From an uncultured Sediminibacterium sp. (lineage in GTDB: Bacteria; Bacteroidota; Bacteroidia; Chitinophagales; Chitinophagaceae): a stretch of DNA of 5,337 bases. Location: NCBI GenBank assembly GCA_937907555.1, contig CALEST010000177.1, positions 1-5,337 of the forward strand, given 5' to 3'. Made by a program: the position numbers and the translations under genes. The notes below the pieces were generated by a model. The model saw only the letters and a program-made list of their open reading frames with translations. It was not told the origin of the DNA and did no database searches. Shown here piece by piece: positions 1-5,337 of the stretch (within the stretch, counting starts at the first letter, position 1; every line of letters starts with the position of its first letter).

Positions 1-50
1 ATTGCCTGAAAATTACCTGCCTGTATCCTTTCTAATAATTGATGCCACAT
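1..50 (-). CDS. Possible 5' end of a divergent gene, product unknown (partial)
   Basis: On the minus strand an ATG at 50-48 opens a frame that stays open to the window edge, giving 16 codons that read MWHQLLERIQAGNFQA. An in-frame TAA lies three codons upstream, so this ATG would be the first possible start. The peptide is amphipathic and resembles a soluble protein N-terminus, but 16 residues cannot identify a family. If real, it diverges from the membrane protein gene starting at 85, with only 34 bp between the two starts. It could equally be chance, since a short frame is expected to stay open over 50 bases. Confidence 0.3.
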   Translation of the reverse strand, partial: MWHQLLERIQAGNFQA

Positions 51-84
51 ATATGCTTACGGAATGTAAATTTATGCTATTGCC

Positions 85-1257
85 ATGCAAGATATCAGAA
101 AAAATATACCGCTGCTGTTAATGATCATTAGCCTCGCAGGACTTTACTTTAGTCGTGCCGTATTGTCTATTGCAACAGGTTTGTGGTTGGTATATGGTAT
201 CATTGAATTAATCAGGCAAAAAGAAAAAATACACAAACAGCCCTTACTGCTCTGGTCATTTGCATTCCCTTTGCTCTGTCTATTGGGCTCCTGGCAAAGT
301 AGCTGGGTTCATCCACAGAACCAGCAAATCTTACTGACTGCATTGGCTTATCCCGCCTGGACATTGGGATTGCTTGCAATCAAAGACATACAGCAGTGGA
401 AACGCATACAACTTGCCTGGGTTATTGCAGCCATCATTGGTTTATGCTACCCGCTCATTGCATTCTTTGGCGATATACAGGGAAATATTCAGGCACTGGG
501 ATCCGGAAAAGCTTTGCCCGTTTTCATGGACACAGACCATGTTCGCTTTGGAATATTATTGGTGAGTGCCGTTGCGGTGAATTGGATTGTATTGAAAGAA
601 GATCCAGCGAACAAGTGGTTAAAAATATCTTTGTTCTTTTTAATCGCAGGTGTTTTGTTTACCGCCATCCGTACCGCCTGGGCCTTGCTGTTTATTCTTT
701 TTATTGGATGGTTCCTACTGGAAACAAAGAAGAAAACAATCGCGCTTTTTTTACTGATCTCCATTGGCGCAATTACCTATCAGATTCCGACCGTGAAAAA
801 TAAAATTCATTATACCCTCTACGATTTTGAGCAATACAATCAGAAAGGCTATGATCCGAATTATTCGGATGGAGCAAGAAGAGCATTGAACCAGGTGAGC
901 TGGAAAGCCATACAGGAAAAGGGTTTCAGCAATATGGGCTGGGCCGTTACTCCGGATCGTTTACAGGAGGAATTCAAAAATTCTACACAGGGCAGCGAAA
1001 CCAATTTTGGCTGGCCCTTTAATCAATGGTTGTTTTGGTGGATGGGTGTGGGCCTTGGAGGCATGATTTTATTCAGCCTCTGGTTGTGCTATCCTATCTT
1101 ATATGCATGGCGAAATAAAAATGCTTCCATTGCCATCTGGACTTTAGCCATTGCAGCATCCTGTTTGGTGGAATGCACCATCAATTATCAGTACGGAACC
1201 TTATTGCATATTGTTCCGCTTTTATTGTTGCAGAAAAATTATTTAACCAGCACGTAG
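85..1257 (+). CDS. O-antigen ligase / polymerase family membrane protein (Wzy_C-like)
   Basis: The 390-residue protein is very hydrophobic, with about 11-12 likely membrane segments (roughly residues 8-22, 24-42, 53-70, 81-99, 109-128, 155-170, 178-195, 197-212, 217-233, one or two in 313-341, 347-365 and 371-384). One large hydrophilic loop spans about 234-312. This layout, with a long loop before the last segments, is typical of the WaaL/Wzy_C family, which joins or polymerises undecaprenyl-linked glycans on the periplasmic face of the inner membrane. Candidate functional residues are H152 and R154 in DHVRFG, R196 in AIRTAW, and the loop motif SDGARRAL followed by SW at 272-273. The start is well set: an in-frame TAA lies at 67-69 and no other ATG lies between it and 85. 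There is no Shine-Dalgarno sequence. The neighbouring glycosyltransferase supports a surface-polysaccharide role. The sequence does not show whether it is a ligase, a polymerase or a protein-glycan ligase. Confidence 0.85.
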   Translation: MQDIRKNIPLLLMIISLAGLYFSRAVLSIATGLWLVYGIIELIRQKEKIHKQPLLLWSFAFPLLCLLGSWQSSWVHPQNQQILLTALAYPAWTLGLLAIKDIQQWKRIQLAWVIAAIIGLCYPLIAFFGDIQGNIQALGSGKALPVFMDTDHVRFGILLVSAVAVNWIVLKEDPANKWLKISLFFLIAGVLFTAIRTAWALLFILFIGWFLLETKKKTIALFLLISIGAITYQIPTVKNKIHYTLYDFEQYNQKGYDPNYSDGARRALNQVSWKAIQEKGFSNMGWAVTPDRLQEEFKNSTQGSETNFGWPFNQWLFWWMGVGLGGMILFSLWLCYPILYAWRNKNASIAIWTLAIAASCLVECTINYQYGTLLHIVPLLLLQKNYLTST

Positions 1258-2111
1258 TTGCGAAATTCAAACAATCGGACTCCGGTTGCTTTTTCAAACT
1301 GGTACAAAAGCTTGTCTTTCAAACTGAATTTTTTCCGGGTGGGATCAAAGCTGACTTTCCAGTTGGCCCTTGCCACTCTTTCCCGCATCACTTTAGGATG
1401 GGTGCCGGTAAAGGGTACCAGCGAATCGAATTGACTGTAATCAAAAAAATCAGGCTGCTCCATCATTGGCTTTAATGCTTCATCTGGATGCCAAAGCTTA
1501 CTGAACTCTTTTTGTTTCTTCATCATCTGTACCGGAGACTTTACCCAGCCATAGTGATATACATAGGCATCAATGGGCTTCACTTTAATTTTATTTCCCC
1601 GCTTTCTAAATCCCTGTGCGTCTTTATAGGCCTGAATAGACTTATCATTTCTAATGACCCTTACTTCATTTCTGTACCAGGTTCTGCTATCACCTACATA
1701 ATCGTATGTTCCATAAAAGTGCAGGTATTTAAACAAGAGCCCTTCCACTCGCTCATCCTGCAGATGCATTTCACAACCTGCTCTGATAGCGGCATGGTAT
1801 TGCTCGTGCACCACTTCATCACCCTGTATATAAAAAGCCCAGTCAAATTCAGCGGGTATCAGTTGCAGGGCTTTATTCGTCTCCACCGCCAGTACCGATC
1901 CCCCCGACCTTAATTGCGGATCCCATACGGAATGATGAATTTTTATTTTAGGGCTTTGTATGGATTCAATTAGCTCAATGGTTCCATCTGTGCAATCTCC
2001 AATTAACACATACATTTCATCCACAACAGGCAGAATAGATTGAATGGCTTCCACAATTGGATAATCATTTAACACGGCATTTTTAATAATTGTGAAGCCC
2101 GCAATTTTCAT
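1239..2111 (-). CDS. Glycosyltransferase family 2 protein
   Basis: This 290-residue soluble protein has a GT-A fold start: MKIAGFTIIKNA, then a DxxxxxIGDCTDGT-like segment (about residues 31-44) matching the nucleotide-binding edge of GT2 enzymes. QGDE at 96-99 stands where the metal-binding DxD motif is expected. A later YHYGW motif (185-189) and a basic C-terminal part (about 240-270) are typical of a widespread Bacteroidota GT2 group. No signal peptide or membrane segment is visible, so it should act in the cytoplasm, transferring a sugar from a nucleotide donor to a growing glycan; donor and acceptor cannot be told. The length looks complete. The 3' end overlaps the convergent O-antigen ligase-like gene by 19 bp, so the last residues of both proteins are encoded in shared DNA. 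The start region is AT-rich, with no Shine-Dalgarno sequence. Confidence 0.92.
   Translation of the reverse strand: MKIAGFTIIKNAVLNDYPIVEAIQSILPVVDEMYVLIGDCTDGTIELIESIQSPKIKIHHSVWDPQLRSGGSVLAVETNKALQLIPAEFDWAFYIQGDEVVHEQYHAAIRAGCEMHLQDERVEGLLFKYLHFYGTYDYVGDSRTWYRNEVRVIRNDKSIQAYKDAQGFRKRGNKIKVKPIDAYVYHYGWVKSPVQMMKKQKEFSKLWHPDEALKPMMEQPDFFDYSQFDSLVPFTGTHPKVMRERVARANWKVSFDPTRKKFSLKDKLLYQFEKATGVRLFEFRNYVLVK
1272..1294 (+). terminator. Possible intrinsic terminator for the O-antigen ligase-like gene
   Basis: The arms CAATCGG (1272-1278) and CCGGTTG (1282-1288) pair over 7 bp with one G-U wobble, around a 3-base ACT loop. A C and then five T residues follow at 1290-1294. The structure begins 14 bases after the TAG stop of the plus-strand gene, where a terminator would be expected. 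It lies inside the C-terminal codons of the opposing glycosyltransferase. On the minus strand the wobble becomes a C-A mismatch and no T-tract follows, so it would act on the plus strand only. The stem is short and overlaps coding sequence, so chance is possible. Confidence 0.38.
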
Positions 2112-2168
2112 TTTAGCTAAATTGTGCTGTAAAGAACTGAAATATTTTGCAGGGGCAAGCTTAAGTGT
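2112..2168. promoter_or_regulatory. Divergent intergenic region, presumed promoters for both directions
   Basis: These 57 bases separate the starts of the leftward glycosyltransferase and the rightward LON-domain gene, so both transcription units probably start here or nearby. On the plus strand a TTG at 2122-2124 and a TATTTTG at 2143-2149 loosely resemble the Bacteroidota -33 and -7 elements (TTG and TAnnTTTG). The second is one base short of consensus, so this is weak. An AGGGG at 2151-2155 is purine-rich but lies 13 bases before the ATG, farther than an efficient Shine-Dalgarno site. I see no clear operator or palindrome. Confidence 0.3.
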
Positions 2169-2807
2169 ATGATAAATTTTATCCCGATTTTCCCGTTGGA
2201 ATTAGTTGTGTATCCTGGTGAAGAATTAAACTTACACATATTTGAACCCAGATATAAAGAGCTGATTACCGAATGTTTTGCAGAAGCTAAGCCTTTTGGT
2301 ATTCCAACCGTGCTGGGCGACAGAGTGGCTGAAACCGGCACTATGGTTGAGATTACAGAGATTGTGCAGGTATACGAAGACGGTAGAATGGATATTAAAA
2401 CCAGGGGCACCAAAGTTTTTCAGGTGCTGGAAATGATTGAACAGATTCCGGATAAATTATACAGCGGTGCCATTGTAAACTACCCCAACAACGACACCAT
2501 TGCAAAACCTTTTCTTTCTTTTAAAATTCTGGATTCGGTGTACATACTTCACCGTTTATTGAATGTTACCAAAAAGTTTCAGCAGAAAGTGGCAGAAATG
2601 TTAAGCTACGATATGGCACATCATGCAGGTCTTTCGCTAAAAGAAGAATACGAATTGCTCTGTTTGTTACAGGAAGACCAGCGACTGGAATTCTTAAGAA
2701 GACATTTGGAAAAAGTAATACCGGTAATTGAAGGAATGGAACAATTAAAAGAAAGAATTGCCATCAACGGATCCTTTAAAAAAATAACAGGTTATAATCT
2801 TAATTAA
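2169..2807 (+). CDS. LON peptidase substrate-binding domain-containing protein (stand-alone)
   Basis: The 212-residue protein begins with the hallmark of the Lon N-terminal domain (PF02190): FPLELVVYPGEELNLHIFEP at residues 8-27, followed by RYKEL. A 'V-EI-E-...DGR-DI--RG' stretch at about 60-80 also matches the family. The C-terminal part (about 115-200) is mostly helical, rich in Leu, Glu and Lys. There is no Walker A motif, AAA+ module or Ser-Lys protease domain, so this is not Lon protease but the small single-domain relative. Such proteins are presumed to bind proteins or peptides in the cytoplasm; the role is poorly known. ATG 2169 is the only ATG start before an in-frame stop at 2130-2132. 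The gene ends 4 bp before coaX and is the first member of the probable operon. Confidence 0.9.
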   Translation: MINFIPIFPLELVVYPGEELNLHIFEPRYKELITECFAEAKPFGIPTVLGDRVAETGTMVEITEIVQVYEDGRMDIKTRGTKVFQVLEMIEQIPDKLYSGAIVNYPNNDTIAKPFLSFKILDSVYILHRLLNVTKKFQQKVAEMLSYDMAHHAGLSLKEEYELLCLLQEDQRLEFLRRHLEKVIPVIEGMEQLKERIAINGSFKKITGYNLN

Positions 2808-2811
2808 TACC

Positions 2812-3540
2812 ATGGGAATATCATTGTGTTTAGACTTCGGCAATACCAGACAAAAAGTGGGGGTGTTTAAAGGCCGTGACTTTCTGAAAGAAATTAATTT
2901 GCCGGATACTTCCCTGAATTGCATTGAGGCTTTGCTGAACGAATGGAGTCCGGAGAAGATTATTCTTTCTTCGGTAATTAACCATGACCCTGCCATTGAA
3001 ACCTATTTGGCAGCAAAATCAAAATTTCATCGCCTAAACCATACTAGTCAATTGCCCCTAACCACCCCAGTAGGTAAACCTGAAACCATTGGTGCCGATC
3101 GGCTTGCACTCGTAGCTGCCGCGGTGGATTTGTTTCCCCATAGTCACAACCTAGTGATTGGCCTGGGCACTTGCATTACCTATAATTTCATCAATAACCA
3201 GCATGAGTTCTTGGGAGGAAGCATTTCTCCGGGGATGAATATGCGATTCAGGGCCATGCACGAACAAACCGCTTTGTTGCCCTATATTAAGGCCGAAACT
3301 CAGTTTCCGCTGATTGGTTACGATACCAAGACCAACCTGCTCAGCGGCGTAATCTGGGGCATGAGTAAGGAAATTGACGGAATAATTGACGAATATGCCC
3401 TAAAATACAGCAACTTTAACGTGCTGTTAACCGGGGGGGATATGCCTTTTTTTGTACCACACCTAAAAAACAGGATATTTGCCGACCCAAACCTAATTTT
3501 TAAAGGCTTATATGCAATCAGTGAGTTCAACAACAGGTAG
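2812..3540 (+). CDS. coaX: Type III pantothenate kinase
   Basis: CoaX phosphorylates pantothenate with ATP, the first step of coenzyme A synthesis in the cytoplasm; it belongs to the ASKHA kinase fold and usually needs a monovalent cation. The 242-residue length is normal. Visible motifs in order are DFGNTRQK at 8-15 (phosphate-binding, D8 and N11), PETIGADRLA at 90-99 (the P-x3-GxDR pantothenate/dimer motif), GLGTCIT at 117-123, GGSISPGMNMR at 135-145 and TGGD at 207-210. The third motif normally reads DxGTAxT; here its Asp is Gly117 (codon GGC), a notable departure at a residue implicated in catalysis. The rest of the protein looks intact, so this may be a lineage variant rather than a dead enzyme. 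The gene starts 4 bp after the LON-domain gene and its last 29 bp overlap the next gene, so coupled translation is likely. Confidence 0.94.
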   Translation: MGISLCLDFGNTRQKVGVFKGRDFLKEINLPDTSLNCIEALLNEWSPEKIILSSVINHDPAIETYLAAKSKFHRLNHTSQLPLTTPVGKPETIGADRLALVAAAVDLFPHSHNLVIGLGTCITYNFINNQHEFLGGSISPGMNMRFRAMHEQTALLPYIKAETQFPLIGYDTKTNLLSGVIWGMSKEIDGIIDEYALKYSNFNVLLTGGDMPFFVPHLKNRIFADPNLIFKGLYAISEFNNR

Positions 3541-4888
3541 GCTGGCTTTTGTGGTTAGTTTCCTTTTTTTATACGCAATCCAATCGTCTGCTCAGGTTAA
3601 TTCACCGTTTTCCCGTTATGGATTGGGCAATTTAGTAGGTTCCCAACATGCCATCAGTCGTTCGATGGGCGGTATTTCCGCCGCTTATGCCGATGGCAAT
3701 AGCTACAATGTGGGGCAATCTGTCAATTTCAACAATCCGGCCACTTATGGTGCCAATTATATGGTTACTTACGATTTAGGCCTGTCCCTGGATTCCAGAA
3801 AACTAAGAAGTCAAAATCCAAATGGTGCATTCAGTTCCATTTATCTGATTCCAAGTTATTTGGCAGTGGGTATACCCGTTAAGAAAGCGAAGGGATTGGG
3901 AATGGCTTTTGGATTAAGACCAATCACCAGAATCAATTATGGAGTGGAATCCAGAGCCAGAGTGGCTGGAGACAGCGTGGGTTCTATCTATGAAGGATCC
4001 GGCGGTACTTATCAGGGTTTTATTGGTTTGGGTAAAAAATGGAAGAACTTCAGTGCCGGTTTCAATACGGGTTATACTTTCGGCAGACAGGAGTTGAGCA
4101 CTACCAAAACTTTCTACAACGACACTTTACAATATTTTGAATCCAGAAGTGCTACACAAACCAATTTCGGTAAAATGTTTTTGCAGGCTGGCGTTCAATA
4201 TGAATTCACGCTTACCAAAAAAGAAAATGTAGCAGAAAAATCATCCAGAAACCTCTTAATGAGAATTGGAGCCACTGCTAGTTTTCAACAGAACATGAAT
4301 GCAAGCCAACGATTGACCAAACAAACCTATGTGTTGACCGCTGCAGGTGGATTAATTGAGGTGGACAGTATTGCCAAGCAGGACAATATCAAGGGTACCA
4401 TCGTAATGCCCGCTACTTACGAAGCAGGGTTTATGTTGGTAAAAACATTAACGAATACAAGAGGTAATTTTCAATTGTGGACAGCAGGCGTGGAATTTAC
4501 CACTACCCAATGGACCAAATACAGATCCTATGGTCAGGCAGACATGCTGAACAATAGCTGGGCACTGAAGTTTGGCGGACAGATTAGTCCAAGTGCAGAA
4601 GGCGCAACCAGCTATCTAAGCAGCGTAAATTATCGCTTTGGATTCCAGTTTGGAAAAGACTATATTAATGCAGACGGAAATGGATTGAAACATAGTTCAT
4701 TTACCCTGGGTGCTGGTTTCCCCATTAGAAAATGGAGAAACTATGAAACACAGTACACGGTAGTACAGGCTGCTTTACAGTTTGGCAAAAGAGGCTCTGC
4801 TGTAAATAACCTTACAGAAAGCTATACCCAGCTTACTTTAGGATTCAGCTTAAGTGATGTTTGGTTTATTAAACGCAGATATGACTAA
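3512..4888 (+). CDS. Putative outer membrane beta-barrel protein, function unknown
   Basis: The 458-residue protein has a clear signal peptide: a hydrophobic stretch at about residues 11-22 and a probable signal peptidase I site after SSA (residues 25-27), so the mature chain would start QVNSPFSRYGLG. The mature part has no long hydrophobic helix. It has many alternating, aromatic-rich segments typical of beta strands (for example 84-93, 167-191, 221-234, 369-381 and 438-447), Gly/Asn/Ser-rich turns, and an NNPATYG motif at 74-80 reminiscent of FadL-like proteins. It ends with a strand and WFIKRRYD, a tail seen in Bacteroidota outer membrane proteins. I recognise the style but not a named function. 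The start overlaps coaX by 29 bp; AAAGG at 3502-3506, 5 bases before the ATG, is a modest Shine-Dalgarno match. Its stop overlaps the lptC start, which suggests an envelope role linked to LPS transport, but that is inference. Confidence 0.85.
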   Translation: MQSVSSTTGRLAFVVSFLFLYAIQSSAQVNSPFSRYGLGNLVGSQHAISRSMGGISAAYADGNSYNVGQSVNFNNPATYGANYMVTYDLGLSLDSRKLRSQNPNGAFSSIYLIPSYLAVGIPVKKAKGLGMAFGLRPITRINYGVESRARVAGDSVGSIYEGSGGTYQGFIGLGKKWKNFSAGFNTGYTFGRQELSTTKTFYNDTLQYFESRSATQTNFGKMFLQAGVQYEFTLTKKENVAEKSSRNLLMRIGATASFQQNMNASQRLTKQTYVLTAAGGLIEVDSIAKQDNIKGTIVMPATYEAGFMLVKTLTNTRGNFQLWTAGVEFTTTQWTKYRSYGQADMLNNSWALKFGGQISPSAEGATSYLSSVNYRFGFQFGKDYINADGNGLKHSSFTLGAGFPIRKWRNYETQYTVVQAALQFGKRGSAVNNLTESYTQLTLGFSLSDVWFIKRRYD

Positions 4889-5337
4889 TCGTTCTACAAT
4901 ATTTACATTAGCAGCCTTTTTAACAGGCTGCTTTTTTATGCTCGCTTGCGAGAACGATGTAAATGAAGTAAAGCAGCTTGGCAAAAAAAATCCAGGTATT
5001 GAAGAAGGGAAAAATATTACCAGCTTTCTTAGCATGGGGGGTAAAATGAAAGCCAAACTAACGGCTCCCATTTTGTTACGCTATCAAGGAGATAGTGCTT
5101 TAAAATCTGAATTTCCTAAAACCCTTTTCGTTGAATTCTATAACGATAGCACAAAATTAGAAAGCACCCTCAGTGCCAAATATGGGCGCTACCTAGAAAA
5201 CGAAAATAAAATTTACCTGCGCGACAGTGTGGTTATCATTCGAATCAATGGCGACACTCTAGAAACATCAGAACTATACTGGGATCAGACCTTAGGTCGT
5301 TTTCATACCGACAAACCCGTCACCACCAGTCAGCGGA
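4881..5337 (+). CDS. lptC: LPS export system protein LptC (partial, 3' end cut by window)
   Basis: The frame is open from ATG 4881 to the window end, giving 152 codons plus one base. LptC is the single-pass or lipid-anchored component of the LptBFGC complex, which passes LPS from the inner membrane to LptA in the periplasm. The N-terminus is a short hydrophobic signal (residues 7-22) ending in LACEND, with C23 as a likely lipidation site and C17 (LTGC) as an alternative. The mature part matches the Bacteroidota LptC/DUF1239 pattern: KAKLTAPILLRY (57-68), SEFPKTLFVEFYN (76-88), LSAKYGRYLEN (97-107), a KIYLRDSVVI strand (110-119) and LETSELYWDQ (127-136) followed by FHTDKPV. The start overlaps the preceding stop by 8 bp, so translation is probably coupled. 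A terminator-like hairpin lies in the signal-peptide codons. A start at ATG 4938 would remove the signal sequence and is less likely. Confidence 0.88.
   Translation, partial: MTNRSTIFTLAAFLTGCFFMLACENDVNEVKQLGKKNPGIEEGKNITSFLSMGGKMKAKLTAPILLRYQGDSALKSEFPKTLFVEFYNDSTKLESTLSAKYGRYLENENKIYLRDSVVIIRINGDTLETSELYWDQTLGRFHTDKPVTTSQR
4910..4937 (+). terminator. Terminator-like hairpin with T-tract inside the lptC 5' coding region
   Basis: The arms AGCAGCCT (4910-4917) and AGGCTGCT (4925-4932) are perfect inverted complements of 8 bp, with 5 G-C pairs and a 7-base loop. A run of T residues extends to 4937, giving six T including the last stem base. This is the textbook shape of a rho-independent terminator, and it begins 21 bases after the stop of the outer membrane protein gene. 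It also lies within codons for the lptC signal peptide (about residues 10-19). It may end most transcripts of the upstream genes, act as a partial attenuator relieved by translating ribosomes, or be a by-product of coding. On the minus strand no T-tract follows it. Confidence 0.5.

Noticed and set aside
67..74. Palindromic TAAATTTA upstream of the membrane protein gene as a two-way -7 promoter element
   Set aside because: It differs from TAnnTTTG at one defined base, has no well-spaced -33 partner on either strand, and an AT-rich 8-mer is expected by chance.
2..121. Plus-strand open frame from the window edge ending in TAA at 119-121, as the tail of an upstream gene
   Set aside because: The translation is Cys-rich without domain character, and it overlaps the well-supported membrane protein start by 37 bp. 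The divergent minus-strand reading is at least as plausible.
489..764. Minus-strand ORF antisense to the O-antigen ligase-like gene
   Set aside because: It is a low-complexity, Lys/Ser-rich antisense shadow with no start context.
374..803. Two alternate-frame plus-strand ORFs inside the O-antigen ligase-like gene
   Set aside because: They are out-of-frame shadows of a gene with strong membrane-protein features, and their translations show no domain character.
1488..1913. Plus-strand ORF of 141 residues antisense to the glycosyltransferase
   Set aside because: The glycosyltransferase frame carries clear family motifs over this whole span, so this frame is a shadow.
2117..2413. Minus-strand ORF across the start of the LON-domain gene
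   Set aside because: It is antisense to a strongly conserved LON-domain N-terminus, and its Ser/Ile/Thr-rich translation is typical of a shadow frame.
2169..2807. Possible Lon protease gene, truncated
   Set aside because: The protein ends at a normal stop with a family-typical short length and its own helical C-terminus. No ATPase or protease remnants follow, since coaX starts 4 bp later.
4947..4970. Surface lipoprotein export signal after C23 of LptC, given the acidic residues ENDVNE
   Set aside because: The match to known Bacteroidota surface-export signals is loose, and LptC must work at the inner membrane, so surface export makes no sense.
4850..5071. Minus-strand ORF across the lptC start
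   Set aside because: It is antisense to lptC, whose plus-strand translation matches the family over 100 or more residues.

Overview
The window looks like ordinary chromosomal sequence from a member of the Bacteroidota, most likely near Chitinophagaceae. This is inferred from the protein styles: a Bacteroidota-type GT2 with a QGDE motif, CoaX next to a 'SPFSRYGLG' outer membrane protein, and an LptC with a lipoprotein-like start. AT-rich translation start regions with little or no Shine-Dalgarno sequence also fit. I see no mobile element, CRISPR array, tRNA or rRNA. Coding density is very high, and no gene-free stretch exceeds about 60 bases.

Left part (1-2111): the first 50 bases may hold the start of a leftward gene that runs off the window. 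A 390-residue polytopic membrane protein of the O-antigen ligase/polymerase (Wzy_C) type follows on the plus strand. It meets a 290-residue family 2 glycosyltransferase tail to tail, with the two 3' ends overlapping by 19 bp. Both genes point to cell-surface glycan or LPS assembly.

Right part (2169-5337): four plus-strand genes are packed as a probable operon. They are a stand-alone LON substrate-binding-domain protein, type III pantothenate kinase (coaX), a signal-peptide-bearing beta-barrel-like outer membrane protein of unknown function, and lptC, which is cut by the window end. The gaps are 4 bp, -29 bp and -8 bp. A 57-bp divergent intergenic region (2112-2168) separates this operon from the glycosyltransferase and should hold the promoters for both directions.

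The genes combine envelope biogenesis (glycosyltransferase, ligase, LptC for LPS transport, outer membrane protein) with one housekeeping step (coenzyme A synthesis). I found no clear undescribed multi-gene system. The points most worth checking are a perfect 8-bp hairpin with a T-tract inside the 5' coding region of lptC, loss of the usual catalytic-motif aspartate in CoaX, and the uncharacterised outer membrane protein lying directly against lptC.
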